A stretch of DNA of 64,000 nt, from assembly GCF_963664735.1 (NCBI RefSeq), contig NZ_OY761553.1, positions 2,061,303 to 2,125,302 of the forward strand, written 5' to 3'. Positions 16,312 through 27,664 of the stretch are shown here, one piece after another. The first letter of the stretch is position 1; each line of letters begins with the position of its first letter. The stretch is from an uncultured Cohaesibacter sp. Lineage in GTDB: Bacteria > Pseudomonadota > Alphaproteobacteria > Rhizobiales > Cohaesibacteraceae. The position numbers and the translations under genes are program-made. Under the pieces are notes generated by a model. It was not told the DNA's origin. It did not search any database and saw only the letters and a program-made list of their open reading frames with translations.

Positions 16312-18339
16312 CTAAGCAGCTCTCTGATTGCCTCTCATTTCCATTCTGCGCGCCTTGAGATCCGCCTCAACCGCATCAAGGAAAGACCGAACAGAGCTTT
16401 CCATATTGGAAATTACATCTTCCAGCTGGGAAGACACGGCCTTGAAGGCCGCCGCTTCATTGCTCGACTGAGTAATGGTTTCTGCGACATCGGCAACCCG
16501 TTCGCTCGCACCGAGGCTTTCATTGAGCGCAAGAGAGATGTCACCTTCCATTTGCGTGGTCGCCTCTCTTTGCACATCGACCGCCTCGGAGATGGCACCC
16601 GTCACTTCATTAACTCCGGCGATTACATCAGCAATGGCATGAATGAGGCTGCCGGTTTCAGAGGCGGCTTGCTGAACATCGGTGATCTGGGCTGAAATGG
16701 TTTCGGTTGCCTTGGCCGTTTGGGAAGACAATTCCTTGACCTCTTCAGCGACAACAGCAAAGCCCTTGCCTGCTTCCCCTGCCCTTGCAGCTTCGATCGT
16801 TGCATTGAGCGCAAGCAGATTGGTTTGAGCTGCGATCTTGCCAATCATCTCGACGATATCTCCGATCTGGGCTGTTGCCTTGTTCAGCTTCTCCATTGTG
16901 CCATTGGCAGAGCTTGATACGGTTTCAGCTTCATTGACAACCTGTTGGGCCTTGCTTGTTTGCACCATGATATCCTGTGCAGCGCGATGAAGATCCTGCG
17001 CCTTATCGCTTACTGCCTTTGCATGGCCCACGCTGGACGCGGTTGAAGACCGCGCAACATCTGAGGACCCCTGTGCACTATGGGCAATGTCATTGAGTGT
17101 CTTGGTCCGCTCCATGACCTCGCGCGCCTGAGAGGAAACACGCTGCATGACAAGGTCCGTTTCCTTGCGGAAGCTCTGTAGCATCTGCTCCAGGGCCACC
17201 TGCCGATCCAGCTCCTTCTGATGATCCAATTTGGCATTATCTTCAAGACGTGCGCTCTGAATGACGGATTCAAGAAAGTTTCGAGCCGCTTCTGACAGGC
17301 GCCCCAAGGCATCACGCGACCGAATTTGCGGCAACTCGACGGATAGATCATTCAGACGGATTCTATCCATGACATTTGCGATACGACCCAGCGGGCCGGT
17401 AATGGACCGAGCCAGCAGCAAGGAGAACAGGACCGTCAGACCGGCGATCCCTATCGTAATGCCGTAAAAGGTCCTTTCGGCGGCTTCTTTTTGCCGGATT
17501 GCTTCAACCATTTCGGCAGCTCCGTCATCTATCACTTCACGCGACAGGCTTTCTACACTGGCAACAAGACTGCCGATATTCTGGCGGAAATTGAGCACAT
17601 CGGCATCGAGAGCCTTTTTGCCAGCCACCCAATTTGCGAAGTCGCCCCGGTAGACTTTCAGAAAGCCCTTCATCTCCATCCGGCCAACGATCTTGAAACC
17701 GGCTGGCTTCATGGATTTGACAAGCTCATCGTAAGAGGCATCAAACTTGTCGATGATCTGGGAATCACCGAAAAGCATATAGTCCTTTTCATGATGGCGC
17801 AGCTGAAGCATTTTGGCTTCGACAACGCCCGCCGCTGCACCCAGATTGTATTTTTTGGTAAAGAAAGCCAGCTTGTCCGCAGCACGCTGAACCGCAGCAT
17901 TCAAGTTACCTCGCAGGCCGTCCTCTTCGCCCAACCCGACGTCTTGCCGGCGCTTTTTAATGGCGTCGAACATGCTTGCCGCCTCGCTCAGCTTAGCAAG
18001 GCTTGAGAGGTAGCTTTCGCTGAACTTGCCCAACACCTTGTCATCGACTGTTCGAGCCAATGCTCCCGCGAACAGCTGCTCGGAGGCGTCGGCCTTGGCG
18101 ATATCTCTTTCAAGCAGAAATTCCTCGGACAGTTTGGCAGCCTTGAGGCTAACGGTCTGGAGCTCCTGAAACAGCCGCACTCTCTGCTGAGTTGTCTGTT
18201 CCAACTGACGCGCCTGTTCCAACGTCTCTGTCGTCTGAATATTCACCAACAGCATGCCCCCAAACCCCAGAAGCATAAGACCCACCAACGCGGAAATTCG
18301 TTGGCGGATGGTAAAAAATGAAAACAACTTACTTATCAT
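16312..18339 (-). CDS. Methyl-accepting chemotaxis protein, membrane-bound
   Basis: 675 residues. TM1 is at about 15-34, followed by a ~260-residue all-helical periplasmic sensor (length and pattern fit an HBM-type helical bimodular domain), TM2 ([20 protein letters not shown]), HAMP, and a signalling domain containing the hairpin tip [20 protein letters not shown]. It transmits ligand binding to CheA/CheW. I used the ATG at 18339, which puts a short basic stretch before TM1. A TTG at 18417 in the same frame would add an extra hydrophobic segment. The gene faces away from groES, and the 640-bp region between them is AT-rich. Confidence 0.92.
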   Translation of the reverse strand: MISKLFSFFTIRQRISALVGLMLLGFGGMLLVNIQTTETLEQARQLEQTTQQRVRLFQELQTVSLKAAKLSEEFLLERDIAKADASEQLFAGALARTVDDKVLGKFSESYLSSLAKLSEAASMFDAIKKRRQDVGLGEEDGLRGNLNAAVQRAADKLAFFTKKYNLGAAAGVVEAKMLQLRHHEKDYMLFGDSQIIDKFDASYDELVKSMKPAGFKIVGRMEMKGFLKVYRGDFANWVAGKKALDADVLNFRQNIGSLVASVESLSREVIDDGAAEMVEAIRQKEAAERTFYGITIGIAGLTVLFSLLLARSITGPLGRIANVMDRIRLNDLSVELPQIRSRDALGRLSEAARNFLESVIQSARLEDNAKLDHQKELDRQVALEQMLQSFRKETDLVMQRVSSQAREVMERTKTLNDIAHSAQGSSDVARSSTASSVGHAKAVSDKAQDLHRAAQDIMVQTSKAQQVVNEAETVSSSANGTMEKLNKATAQIGDIVEMIGKIAAQTNLLALNATIEAARAGEAGKGFAVVAEEVKELSSQTAKATETISAQITDVQQAASETGSLIHAIADVIAGVNEVTGAISEAVDVQREATTQMEGDISLALNESLGASERVADVAETITQSSNEAAAFKAVSSQLEDVISNMESSVRSFLDAVEADLKARRMEMRGNQRAA

Positions 18340-18798
18340 CAGACCCACTACCCAAAGAGAAAAACAGACAGATCCAGCCAAAACCAGCCTTAAGAAAAAG
18401 CCACCACTCACCCCCAATTATGTGTATTCAAATTAAAAGAATCCTAATTCAGAAATATAATAACGGTAATAAATCAAAATAATCTATTTGTTTATTATTC
18501 TATAATATTCAAAAATTTAATTTTACTTTCAAATATGGGTTTCAATTGAAATTGGCAAAATACATTCCAGATAATACAAATTTAAATTTCTGAATACTGT
18601 CATGCAATATTTTCTCCAATTGCCCCTTGAAACGGTCATAAGACTTTCACAAATTCAGTTCACGAAACCGTTTTGATAAGTGCGCTCAGAGCGTTTGCGA
18701 TCCGCTTGCCTCTCGGCAAAAGCAGGAGGCCATCTTCTGAACCGCCAGTTTGAAAGAATGATTGGACCAAAGGGTCAAAAATTTTTTTGAGCGTTTTA
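18340..18798. other. AT-rich intergenic region upstream of groES
   Basis: About 460 bp between the chemoreceptor start and the groESL promoter. 18420-18600 is very AT-rich with short runs of A and T. I see no credible gene. It presumably holds the chemoreceptor promoter. Confidence 0.6.
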
Positions 18799-18827
18799 TT
18801 GACTTCTTAACCCGCTACCCCTAAATC
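18799..18827 (+). promoter_or_regulatory. groES: groESL promoter
   Basis: TTGACT (18799-18804), a 17-bp spacer and TAAATC (18822-18827). The CCCCTAAAT around the -10 also resembles heat-shock sigma-32 -10 elements (CCCCAT-T). It sits immediately upstream of the CIRCE operator. Confidence 0.65.
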
Positions 18828-18837
18828 AATGTCGCTG

Positions 18838-18864
18838 TTAGCACTCACCGCAAGAGAGTGCTAA
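18838..18864 (+). promoter_or_regulatory. CIRCE operator (HrcA binding site)
   Basis: Exact consensus TTAGCACTC-N9-GAGTGCTAA, 114 bases upstream of the groES start and just after the predicted transcription start. HrcA represses groESL through this element and releases it when GroEL is titrated by unfolded protein. Confidence 0.97.
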
Positions 18865-18977
18865 TGCACTTGTTAATCGAGGAGCAGGCTGCTCGGATGC
18901 CGCTAGAAATTTAGGGGCATGGTATGCCCATAAATGGGTCCGGGAGACTGCATAACAGCTTAGGGAAAGTTCAGACA

Positions 18978-19265
18978 ATGAAGTTCCGTCCTCTGAATGA
19001 CCGCGTCGTAGTTCGTCGCGTTGAATCCGAAGAGAAAACCGCTGGTGGTATCATCATTCCAGATACCGCTAAAGAAAAGCCATCTGAAGGCGAAGTAGTT
19101 GCAGTTGGCGCAGGCGCTTACAACAGCAACGGCACGCTCGTTCCTTGCGAATGCAAAGCAGGCGACCGCGTTCTGTTTGGCAAATGGTCCGGCACCGAAG
19201 TCAAAATCGACGGTGAAGACCTGCTGATCATGAAAGAGTCCGACATTCTGGGCATCATGGGCTAA
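18978..19265 (+). CDS. groES: Co-chaperonin GroES
   Basis: 95 residues, full-length GroES: N-terminal [11 protein letters not shown], the mobile loop [18 protein letters not shown] at about 17-34, and C-terminal [13 protein letters not shown]. It forms the heptameric lid of the GroEL chamber. ATG at 18978 gives the conserved beginning; an in-frame codon at 18924 is not conserved. CIRCE and heat-shock-like promoter lie upstream, groEL follows after 57 bases. Confidence 0.98.
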   Translation: MKFRPLNDRVVVRRVESEEKTAGGIIIPDTAKEKPSEGEVVAVGAGAYNSNGTLVPCECKAGDRVLFGKWSGTEVKIDGEDLLIMKESDILGIMG

Positions 19266-19274
19266 TCGCCTTAG

Positions 19275-20972
<1,698 letters not shown>

Positions 20973-21005
20973 TATCAGCCGTCTTAGCTAACCTAGCTGA
21001 AGATT

Positions 21006-21034
21006 GGGCAGTCCCTCGTGGGCTGCCCTTTTTT
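21006..21034 (+). terminator. groESL terminator
   Basis: GGGCAG and CTGCCC arms with an inner CCC/GGG stem, followed by six Ts; 34 bases after the groEL stop. Confidence 0.88.
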
Positions 21035-21056
21035 ATTGCCCATGCTTTTTGAGGCT

Positions 21057-21127
21057 GTGCGCCTCCGCGCAACTTCTTTGCTTAGTGCGCCTCCGCGCAA
21101 CTTCTTTGCTTAGTGCGCCTCCGCGCA
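21057..21127. repeat. Tandem 28-bp hairpin repeats after groEL
   Basis: Two complete 28-bp units (21057-21084, 21085-21112) and a third partial 15-bp unit. Each contains the perfect inverted repeat TGCGC-CTCC-GCGCA. They sit between the groEL terminator and its duplicated copy. Confidence 0.85.
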
Positions 21128-21137
21128 CGGGTGGCAG

Positions 21138-21214
21138 CATGATGTAATATCAGCCGCCTTGGCTAACCTAGCTGAAAATTGGGCAGTCCCTCGTGGGCTT
21201 CCCTTTTTTTATTG
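21138..21214 (+). repeat. Duplicated groEL 3' end and terminator
   Basis: About 77 bp that repeat 20963-21038: the last codons of groEL (catgatg), the stop, the 3' spacer and the terminator, with only four substitutions and one extra T. The terminator arms now mismatch (GGGCAG against CTTCCC), so this copy is probably weaker. Confidence 0.85.
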
Positions 21215-21432
21215 CTTGCCGGGGTCCAATTCTGCTCAGAAATATTTATGACAATAGATGAGCTGGTGGCCATGTATATTGCTAATCTTTCTCCGCGCAT
21301 TTCCAGACAATTCGATCTGCATTTTTACGATGACAACGCCATCAAAACTGTTGCCACAGCCCCAATTGTGCAGAAATGCGGATGTAGGACATACGGATAG
21401 TCAATGCATCTTACTCAAACGAAGGAAAAGTT

Positions 21433-21771
21433 ATGCGCCTACTTTCTTCCGCCATAATACTTACTCTGCTGATGGCGCCCGCCATCGCGATTGCTGCACC
21501 GAAAGCACCTGATTGCACACAGCAATCTGGAAAACTTGACCCAGCATGTGCACAGGCAAAACCAGTCAAGGCTAAACAGCCAGCAAAACCCAATAATGCC
21601 AGCCAACCGGTCAAAGCAAACAAGGCGGGTCTTTCTACACCTGCAAGAACGCCTAAATCGGCAGTGAATGCAAAGCCACACAAGGCCAACAGTCCAGCCA
21701 CAGCAAAGAAGGTTGCCCCGAAAAAGCAAGGCAAGAAGAAAAAACTCCTGCCACTGGAGCCAAAGCAATAA
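21433..21771 (+). CDS. Small exported Lys/Ala/Pro-rich protein
   Basis: 112 residues. A signal peptide (MRLLSSAIILTLL core, cleavage near AIAIA-APK) is followed by a short segment with two Cys (C28, C39 approximately) and a disordered, strongly basic tail of Lys, Ala, Pro and Asn ending in a KKQGKKKKLL cluster. ATG at 21433 has GAAGGAAAAG upstream. I do not recognise a family. The low complexity could favour DNA, nucleotide or cell-envelope polyanion contact, but this is speculation. Confidence 0.6.
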   Translation: MRLLSSAIILTLLMAPAIAIAAPKAPDCTQQSGKLDPACAQAKPVKAKQPAKPNNASQPVKANKAGLSTPARTPKSAVNAKPHKANSPATAKKVAPKKQGKKKKLLPLEPKQ

Positions 21772-21912
21772 GTCTCGGTTCAGTCTAAAAATGGGTCGGT
21801 TGATCTAAGCAGATCAGCCCCCTCTTCGACTATTGATAGCAATCAATCATCTGTTCGCTAATTTGAAAATTTGCTATCCTGATGGCCCTTGAGTCCTACA
21901 AAGGGTCCTGCC

Positions 21913-22512
21913 ATGCCTCTCTCATTTCTTTCATCAGCAAGCTGGTACAATGAGCCATCTCGCTGGACCTACAACAGCAACAGCCTTTCCTTTGTCGCCG
22001 CGCCAAAGTCCGATTTTTGGCGAGAAACAACGGACGGCGCACATCCCGACAGTGGGCATTTCTTCGCAGTTCCCTGCAAGGGTGATTTCGCGGCAATTGT
22101 CGAGTTTTCCGGAAATTATGAAGTCCTATACGATCAGGTCGGCCTCATGTTGCGGGTGGACAAGACGCATTGGGTAAAGTGTGGTGTTGAATATTTCGAT
22201 CGCACCGCCAATTTCACCACCGTTGTAACTCAGGGCGTTTCGGACTGGTCTGCCGTGCAATGCCCCACCCTTTCGGGGCCTCAGTCGGTGAGGCTCGTGC
22301 GCAAGGGCAATATCATCTACACCCATTACAAGGATAGACATGGCTATTGGCGGATGATGCGACTGGCCAATTTCAAGTCTCCCGATGAAGTCCTTATCGG
22401 ACCGATGGCCTGTTCGCCGCTAAGAGATATCTCCGAGCTTAAAGGCTTCCGGTGCAACTTCAGCTATTTTGCCATTTCAGAAGCGCCCGAAGATCCACCC
22501 CACGCAAAATAA
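21913..22512 (+). CDS. DUF1349 domain protein
   Basis: 199 residues matching the DUF1349 concanavalin-A-like beta-sandwich family: a W-rich start (SWYNEPSRWTYN), DFWRET, GHFFAVPCKGDF, a DQVGLMLRVDKTHWVKCGVEY core and a C-terminal GFRCNFSYFAI. No signal peptide. The ATG at 21913 has AAAGGG upstream, better placed than a TTG at 21889. Family members are thought to act on or bind carbohydrates, but the enzymatic role is unproven. Confidence 0.88.
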   Translation: MPLSFLSSASWYNEPSRWTYNSNSLSFVAAPKSDFWRETTDGAHPDSGHFFAVPCKGDFAAIVEFSGNYEVLYDQVGLMLRVDKTHWVKCGVEYFDRTANFTTVVTQGVSDWSAVQCPTLSGPQSVRLVRKGNIIYTHYKDRHGYWRMMRLANFKSPDEVLIGPMACSPLRDISELKGFRCNFSYFAISEAPEDPPHAK

Positions 22513-22576
22513 TGCCGCAGGCCCCCCAGTTTCATGCACTCGCGATAAACATTGCCGGGCAACATTTACAGAAAAT

Positions 22577-22599
22577 GGCCAGTCATAGACTGGCCCTTT
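22577..22599 (+). terminator. Hairpin terminator after DUF1349 gene
   Basis: Perfect 8-bp stem GGCCAGTC / GACTGGCC with an ATA loop, followed by CTTTGCTT. It lies 64 bases after the stop; the remainder of 22513-22926 shows no gene. Confidence 0.6.
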
Positions 22600-22926
22600 G
22601 CTTCTGGAGCACCAAGTTCCGGCGACTTCAGGCAATGATTGCAGGCCCGTGTCAAACAGATAGGAAAGCCCGTCTCTTCCGGTAAAGCTTTCCGTTCTTG
22701 CCTTTGCCATACATGCGTTCCGCAAGAGAAAATGAACAGAGTTGAAACTCCATTGCTCTTGTTGATACGAAAACATCCATCAATCTGAGACGGTCGAGAG
22801 AAAGCATTAACCACACGAGTGACATTTCAATTTCTCGTTTGCATTCAATTGCTTAAAGGGTTATAAAATTCTTTGTCATTTCCTTAAAGTTGTTTTCTTT
22901 TTGCCGCGGCAGCCGTTAGCAAGGCC

Positions 22927-23775
22927 ATGATCATGCTTCACACTTCTTTTGAGCCAGTCCCACTTCCTGCAACTGAAGCCAAAGCTGAAGTAGTATGTCT
23001 GGATCGGCATAAAGTTGCACAAAACAGTATTACTGGTGAATGGCCCAACCGACAGATGTGCCCTGTTCATGTGCCTGAGCTCCATAGTTTCCGGCTTGCC
23101 AATCCTTCAGGGCAAGCTCTGGTTTATGCTGGCGGCGGATACACAAAGCTCATGTATGACAAAGAGGGTGTTGAAGTTGCGCTGTGGTTGAACAGTCTCG
23201 GCCTTGATGCACACATTCTTGTTCATCGTTTGCCCGGAGCGGATAGTGGCACCGGCGGCGTCTATAACAAATCTGTTGCGCTAAATGACGGAAAAGCCGC
23301 TTTGGCCCATTTGGAAGCGACAAGCGCCAAACTACCTCTATTCCATGTAGGGCTCTCGTCAGGCGGTCACATGGCGGGTGTCATGGCTTGCCAGCCTAGC
23401 AGTCTTGATGTGCGGGGCGCGTTGATTGCTTATGCGCCGATTAATGCCAACCATCGGCAACATAAATATCCGCAAGACAAACCGGATTATCCTCCGGTGC
23501 AAAAACAGGACTTTTATGATGACTGGGCCATCGGACTGGAAGATCAACCGCATGGCTTGCCCCATTGCCCAATCTTCATGGCTTACGCATTGCAGGATAG
23601 ATCCGTCCCGGTTCAACATGCCCTAAACTTGTTACAGGCAGCCAGTCGCAACAATATGACCGTCGATGCTCACATCTTTGGAACGGCTCCACACGGTTTT
23701 GCTCTGCGTAATCTCGACGGCACCCACGCGACATGGCCAGCTCTGGCGAAAGACTGGATCGCGCGATTGCTCTAG
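22927..23775 (+). CDS. Alpha/beta hydrolase (BD-FAE/esterase-like)
   Basis: 282 residues. The oxyanion region reads VYAGGGYTKL (residues about 61-70), the nucleophile elbow is GLSSGGH (Ser near 141) and the acid and histidine are likely in YALQDRSVP and GTAPHGFALRN. The order and spacing fit acetylxylan-esterase or carbohydrate-esterase-like hydrolases of the lipase_3/BD-FAE group. No signal peptide is seen, so it is probably cytosolic. ATG at 22927 has AAGG upstream; 22933 is an alternative. No sugar-utilisation genes are adjacent. Confidence 0.85.
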   Translation: MIMLHTSFEPVPLPATEAKAEVVCLDRHKVAQNSITGEWPNRQMCPVHVPELHSFRLANPSGQALVYAGGGYTKLMYDKEGVEVALWLNSLGLDAHILVHRLPGADSGTGGVYNKSVALNDGKAALAHLEATSAKLPLFHVGLSSGGHMAGVMACQPSSLDVRGALIAYAPINANHRQHKYPQDKPDYPPVQKQDFYDDWAIGLEDQPHGLPHCPIFMAYALQDRSVPVQHALNLLQAASRNNMTVDAHIFGTAPHGFALRNLDGTHATWPALAKDWIARLL

Positions 23776-24293
23776 ATAGCCGTCCTGCACATTATTCGTT
23801 GTAGATTTAGCTCCCCACTCTCCAGTCTTTATTTTGAAGAGCCACACTTGCTGTTGCTTTGAAAATGAAGCTGATTACCTAATTTTATTAGTTATTTTCC
23901 CTCAATTTCGGGGAATTACTAACAGCAAGTCTGTTGTATTTTTCAACCAAATACACGGCCTGCAATAATTATATTTATCTAATTTATCTAATTTATTTTT
24001 TTAATTTAATCACCAACAAAAGGCTGAATTCCGCGATATTGCAACCAAAACCATGGATTGAATGAGGATATATGACCGCACTTCAGAGAAAAGGTAAGTA
24101 TTTACCCTAATTAATTGCTTTACAATTTATAAACTTAATCCTCGAATATTCGATTATAGTTTCATTAAAACGGAACTATGTAAGTAATTTCACCAATTTT
24201 GTTTTAGACTCAATCAAAACAATTAAATGTGCCTTTACCAAAGAGTTTGCATAATGGTGTTAAACGTCTAGGTCTTTTTGCAAGGATAGCATC
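23776..24293. other. AT-rich intergenic region
   Basis: About 520 bp, very AT-rich, with short direct repeats of atctaattt around 23970-24000. No open frame with a ribosome site and no clear hairpin. It probably contains the promoter of the following chemoreceptor. Confidence 0.5.
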
Positions 24294-25775
24294 ATGATCT
24301 CACTTACCAGCAAGAACGAAAATAAAGCAAAAATTGAGGCCATTGGTCGCTCTTGGATGATTGCCGAGTTTTCTACCGACGGAACTATTCTTGATTGCAA
24401 CGCCAATTTCGAGAAAGCTTTCGGATATAATCTCAAAGATATTAAAGGCAAGAACCATTCAATTCTGGTTCCCAAAGTGTCTGCAAATTCCTCTGAAGAA
24501 AGTGCTCTCTGGTCCAATCTTCGCCAAGGTAAGGACGAAACGGGCGAATTTGCTCGCGCCTCAAAAGATGGCCGTGAATTATGGATCCTGGCCAATTACT
24601 GTGCGGTGAATGGCGGCTCGGGCAAACCAAGCAAAATTCTGCTGCTCGCAAGCGACATCACTGAACAGAAAAATCGCATTAACAAAATGGCTGGCCACAC
24701 TGAGGCGATCGACAAATCTCAGGCTGTTATCGAATTTGATCTTCAGGGCAACATCATTACAGCGAACAAGAACTTCTGTCAGACAATCGGCTACCGTCTT
24801 GAAGAAATTCAGGGCAAGCATCACAGCCTCTTCGTGGAGAACGACTACGCTAAGTCCGGTGAATATACAGCCTTCTGGGATAAGTTGCGAAGCGGTCAGT
24901 TCCACTCAGGCGAGTTTAAACGCGTTGCCAAGGACGGACATGACGTCTGGATTCAAGCGACTTACAATCCGGTCTTTGATCGTAAAGGGCAGCCGGTGAG
25001 CGTCGTGAAATTTGCGACAGATATAACGGAAACCGTCGAAGAACGTCTACGCCGCAGGGCCATCCAAAAGCAGATTGACGGAGAGCTTAACGACATTGCT
25101 GAAACTGTTTCCAACACCAATGAGCAAGCGGCCAGTGCTGCCAGTGCAGCTATACAAGCCTCTTCCAGCGTGCAGACCGTGGCAGCGGCCGCAGAGGAAC
25201 TGGTAGCATCCATCGAAGAAATCAGCCGGCAGGTCTCACAGGCAACGCGCGTTTCCAGTCAAGCAGTTAATGAGGCCAACCAATCAGCGACGATTATGAG
25301 CGGCCTTTCTGACGACGCTCAAAGCATCGGTGACGTGATCGAACTGATTGACAACATTGCCGCCCAAACCAACCTGCTGGCGCTCAACGCCACCATTGAG
25401 GCCGCGCGTGCTGGTGAAGCAGGCAAGGGTTTTGCGGTTGTTGCATCCGAGGTCAAGGAACTGGCTTCCCAGACCACCAAGGCAACAGAGAATATCAGTG
25501 CCCGGATCAACTCGGTGCAAACATCCACGGCCGGAGCGGTCAATGCCATCAACGAAATCAAGGATGTTATCCAACAGGTCAGCGATATCGCAACCAGCAT
25601 CGCAGCATCTATCGAAGAGCAATCGGCAGTAACCCGCGATATTTCCGGCAATATGCAGACAGCATCGATCGGGGTGGCGACCATTACCGACAATGTTGGA
25701 GCTATCTCGCAAGCGACATCTCACATGGACAGTTCCACACGCAACGTTCGCGAGGCTTCTCGCAAGCTGGCATAA
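24294..25775 (+). CDS. Soluble methyl-accepting chemotaxis protein with two PAS domains
   Basis: 493 residues without membrane segments. Two tandem PAS domains (about 20-130 and 142-255), each ending in the PAC-type [10 protein letters not shown] / [10 protein letters not shown] motif, are followed by a signalling domain with tip [20 protein letters not shown]. This is an Aer2/Tlp-type cytosolic energy or redox receptor in design; no haem or FAD residue can be assigned by eye. ATG at 24294 follows AAGGATAG. It is monocistronic. Confidence 0.93.
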   Translation: MISLTSKNENKAKIEAIGRSWMIAEFSTDGTILDCNANFEKAFGYNLKDIKGKNHSILVPKVSANSSEESALWSNLRQGKDETGEFARASKDGRELWILANYCAVNGGSGKPSKILLLASDITEQKNRINKMAGHTEAIDKSQAVIEFDLQGNIITANKNFCQTIGYRLEEIQGKHHSLFVENDYAKSGEYTAFWDKLRSGQFHSGEFKRVAKDGHDVWIQATYNPVFDRKGQPVSVVKFATDITETVEERLRRRAIQKQIDGELNDIAETVSNTNEQAASAASAAIQASSSVQTVAAAAEELVASIEEISRQVSQATRVSSQAVNEANQSATIMSGLSDDAQSIGDVIELIDNIAAQTNLLALNATIEAARAGEAGKGFAVVASEVKELASQTTKATENISARINSVQTSTAGAVNAINEIKDVIQQVSDIATSIAASIEEQSAVTRDISGNMQTASIGVATITDNVGAISQATSHMDSSTRNVREASRKLA

Positions 25776-25792
25776 GGGCGGGAGCGCCCTTA
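25773..25792 (+). terminator. Hairpin overlapping the chemoreceptor stop
   Basis: 8-bp inverted repeat TAAGGGCG / CGCCCTTA around GGAG; the first arm contains the stop codon. No T-run follows. Confidence 0.4.
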
Positions 25793-26051
25793 GCCTGCGA
25801 CCAATCGGTTACTGGAGCAAGCTGGCAAAATAGTCCATTTTAGTGTATTGTCAGAACTGCCTAGTGTCCATCTTCCAAGTGACACACCGCACGGCTACTT
25901 TCAGAACCAAGGCGATGTTCAACTTCGAGCGCTCCCATCAGACCTGCAAGCGTCATGGGGGCGCTCCTGCTATATGCGACCGGTGGGCTCTGCCATGGCT
26001 CGCCTTAATCAGCGAGCTCCGCTCCAGGCACCAGCCTCCGTTTCCACTCTC

Positions 26052-26264
26052 TCAGTAATGCGGCGGCTTCTCATTGCCCGGAGGAGCGACCATATTTTCT
26101 TCCAGCTCAACCAGACTGTCTTGAAGCAATTTCACCTGCTTGGTGAGTCTGTCGATAATGTCCCATTGGCGGGATACCATTTGCGAGAGATCATCGATTG
26201 TGTTGGCCTGATGCGTGATCTGAATTTCCAGATCGATGACACGGCTCTCGAGCTCTTGGGTCAA
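26052..26264 (-). CDS. slyX: SlyX family protein
   Basis: 70 residues: one long coiled-coil helix (heptads through QANTIDDLSQMVSRQWDIIDRLTKQVKLL) and the diagnostic C-terminal PPHY. SlyX is a small protein of unknown function conserved in Proteobacteria. The start is a TTG at 26264 with a strong GGGAGG 6 bases upstream. It is on the opposite strand to both neighbours. Confidence 0.9.
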   Translation of the reverse strand: MTQELESRVIDLEIQITHQANTIDDLSQMVSRQWDIIDRLTKQVKLLQDSLVELEENMVAPPGNEKPPHY

Positions 26265-26450
26265 AGTGGACCTCCCTTCTATTCATTCTCGAACGGCCAT
26301 CAATGGCCTTGCGCACAATAGCGCACTTTTAAAACATTCATGCAAGATGAAACGGTATAAACATGACTTTGATCTCGATAATTGACGCAGCTCAAAGAAA
26401 ATCCGAGACTGCTCTTTAAGGAATGCAGGATAACCAGAACGAGGTATCAC

Positions 26451-26933
26451 ATGAGATTGGCTAAAGGGACCGATTTCGCTTATCGGATTTTAATGCTGGT
26501 CGCCATGAATGACGAGCGCAGTCTAACCGTGGAAACTGTGGCCTCGGCCCTGCGCCTTTCGCGCACCCATTGCATGAAGCTCATCGCAAAACTGTCCAAC
26601 AGTGGCTTCCTGAAGACAACTCGGGGGCGCGGTGGCGGTCTTGTGCTTGGCAAGGCTCCTGAAGAGATTCGCATGGGCGATGTCGCCAAGGCCATGGAAG
26701 CTGATTTCGGTGTTGTGGAATGCTTGTGCCCGCGTTGTGATGATCAACCGCAACCTGATTGTCCGATGTTCGGCGGCTGCGAAATGTCGCGTGTCATTTC
26801 CCGCTCCATAAAACAGTTCGTTGCAAATCTGAACGAACATACGCTGGCAGAAATCGTCGAGAAGTCCAAGAATTCGCAAAATCTGGTTCTCTCTCCGGAC
26901 GGCATCCCGCTTGGGTGCATGCCAGAGGAATAG
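26451..26933 (+). CDS. Rrf2 family transcriptional regulator with Cys cluster
   Basis: 160 residues. An N-terminal winged helix (RLAKGTDFAYRILMLVA, then SRTHCMKLIAKLSNSGFLKTTRGRGGGL) is typical of Rrf2. A cysteine cluster C91, C93, C96, C104, C110 probably ligates an iron-sulfur cluster, resembling NsrR (nitric oxide) more than IscR, but the spacing is unusual and the class cannot be fixed. The ATG at 26451 has GAGG upstream. An inverted repeat lies just downstream of the stop and before the next gene, on the same strand. Confidence 0.88.
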   Translation: MRLAKGTDFAYRILMLVAMNDERSLTVETVASALRLSRTHCMKLIAKLSNSGFLKTTRGRGGGLVLGKAPEEIRMGDVAKAMEADFGVVECLCPRCDDQPQPDCPMFGGCEMSRVISRSIKQFVANLNEHTLAEIVEKSKNSQNLVLSPDGIPLGCMPEE

Positions 26934-26964
26934 AATTTTCCACTTTTCCTTGCAGAAAAGCTCC

Positions 26965-26994
26965 GTTTGCACAATCACGCCTTTTTGTGCAAAC
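26965..26994. promoter_or_regulatory. Candidate operator, 9-bp inverted repeat
   Basis: GTTTGCACA and TGTGCAAAC arms with a 12-base spacer, so the half-site centres are about two helical turns apart; a further TTGCAC follows at 26995. It lies between the Rrf2 gene and the CII-like gene, 68 bases before the latter's start. It could be a protein operator or a transcript-end hairpin. Confidence 0.5.
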
Positions 26995-27061
26995 TTGCAC
27001 ACTATAAGATTGAGTTGTTTCATATCACTCAAACATTGCGGTGTGGCAGGAGCGTTTCTAT

Positions 27062-27523
27062 ATGTGCCAGATAAAAACCAAGGACCGGGGAAAACAATTT
27101 GGTTTTCTCGTGCGCAAGGCAATTGCAGAAAGCAATCGCTATGACATTGCCTCTGTAGCCAAAGGCATCGATATGAGCTATCAGGCTTTTTATCAGCGCC
27201 TGCAGGGCAATACTCCCTTCTCGGCCGATGAGATCCGGCGTCTGATCGCCTTCTTCCCAGCCCCCGCGTTGGTCGGGTATCTGCTAAAGGGAACGGCATT
27301 TGTCGCAGCAGAGCGGATCGACAACAAAGAAGCCTGCGGCGAAGACCATATTTTTCAAGCAGCGCATCGCATTGTCTTTGAAGCCTCTGACGTCTTGGAA
27401 GTCATCGATCAGGCACTCAAGGATAAAAAGATTGACCATCGCGAAGTCATCACGATCATGGAAGCAATCGATGATGCCGAGCGAAGTCTGCTTTCTCTCA
27501 GAGAGTTCGTCGCTAGCCTGAAA
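27062..27523 (+). CDS. Small HTH protein, possibly phage CII-like
   Basis: About 154 residues, helical. Residues 20-60 (YDIASVAKGIDMSYQAFYQR, then FSADEIRRLIAFFP) look like the HTH and following helices of phage CII/CP76-type regulators. The C-terminal half is coiled-coil-like (VLEVIDQALKDKKIDHREV). ATG at 27062 has AGGAG 10 bases upstream; a GTG at 27041 is less likely. It lies directly downstream of a palindromic candidate operator and the Rrf2 regulator. The similarity to phage CII is my pattern judgement, not a confirmed hit. Confidence 0.6.
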
Positions 27524-27664
27524 TGACACTTCGCCCGAACTTTCCTACCGCAGCATAAAAATCCACCACCGGTTTTAAGCGACAACAACCATACAACTCG
27601 GACACTATACCCCCAACGCATTTAAATGGACCTCCCATCTAATTTCATGTTGAGGGTGAATATT

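Noticed and set aside
25848-26321. 157-residue plus-strand frame over slyX.
   Set aside because: It overlaps slyX on the other strand, which has the diagnostic PPHY end and a strong ribosome site.
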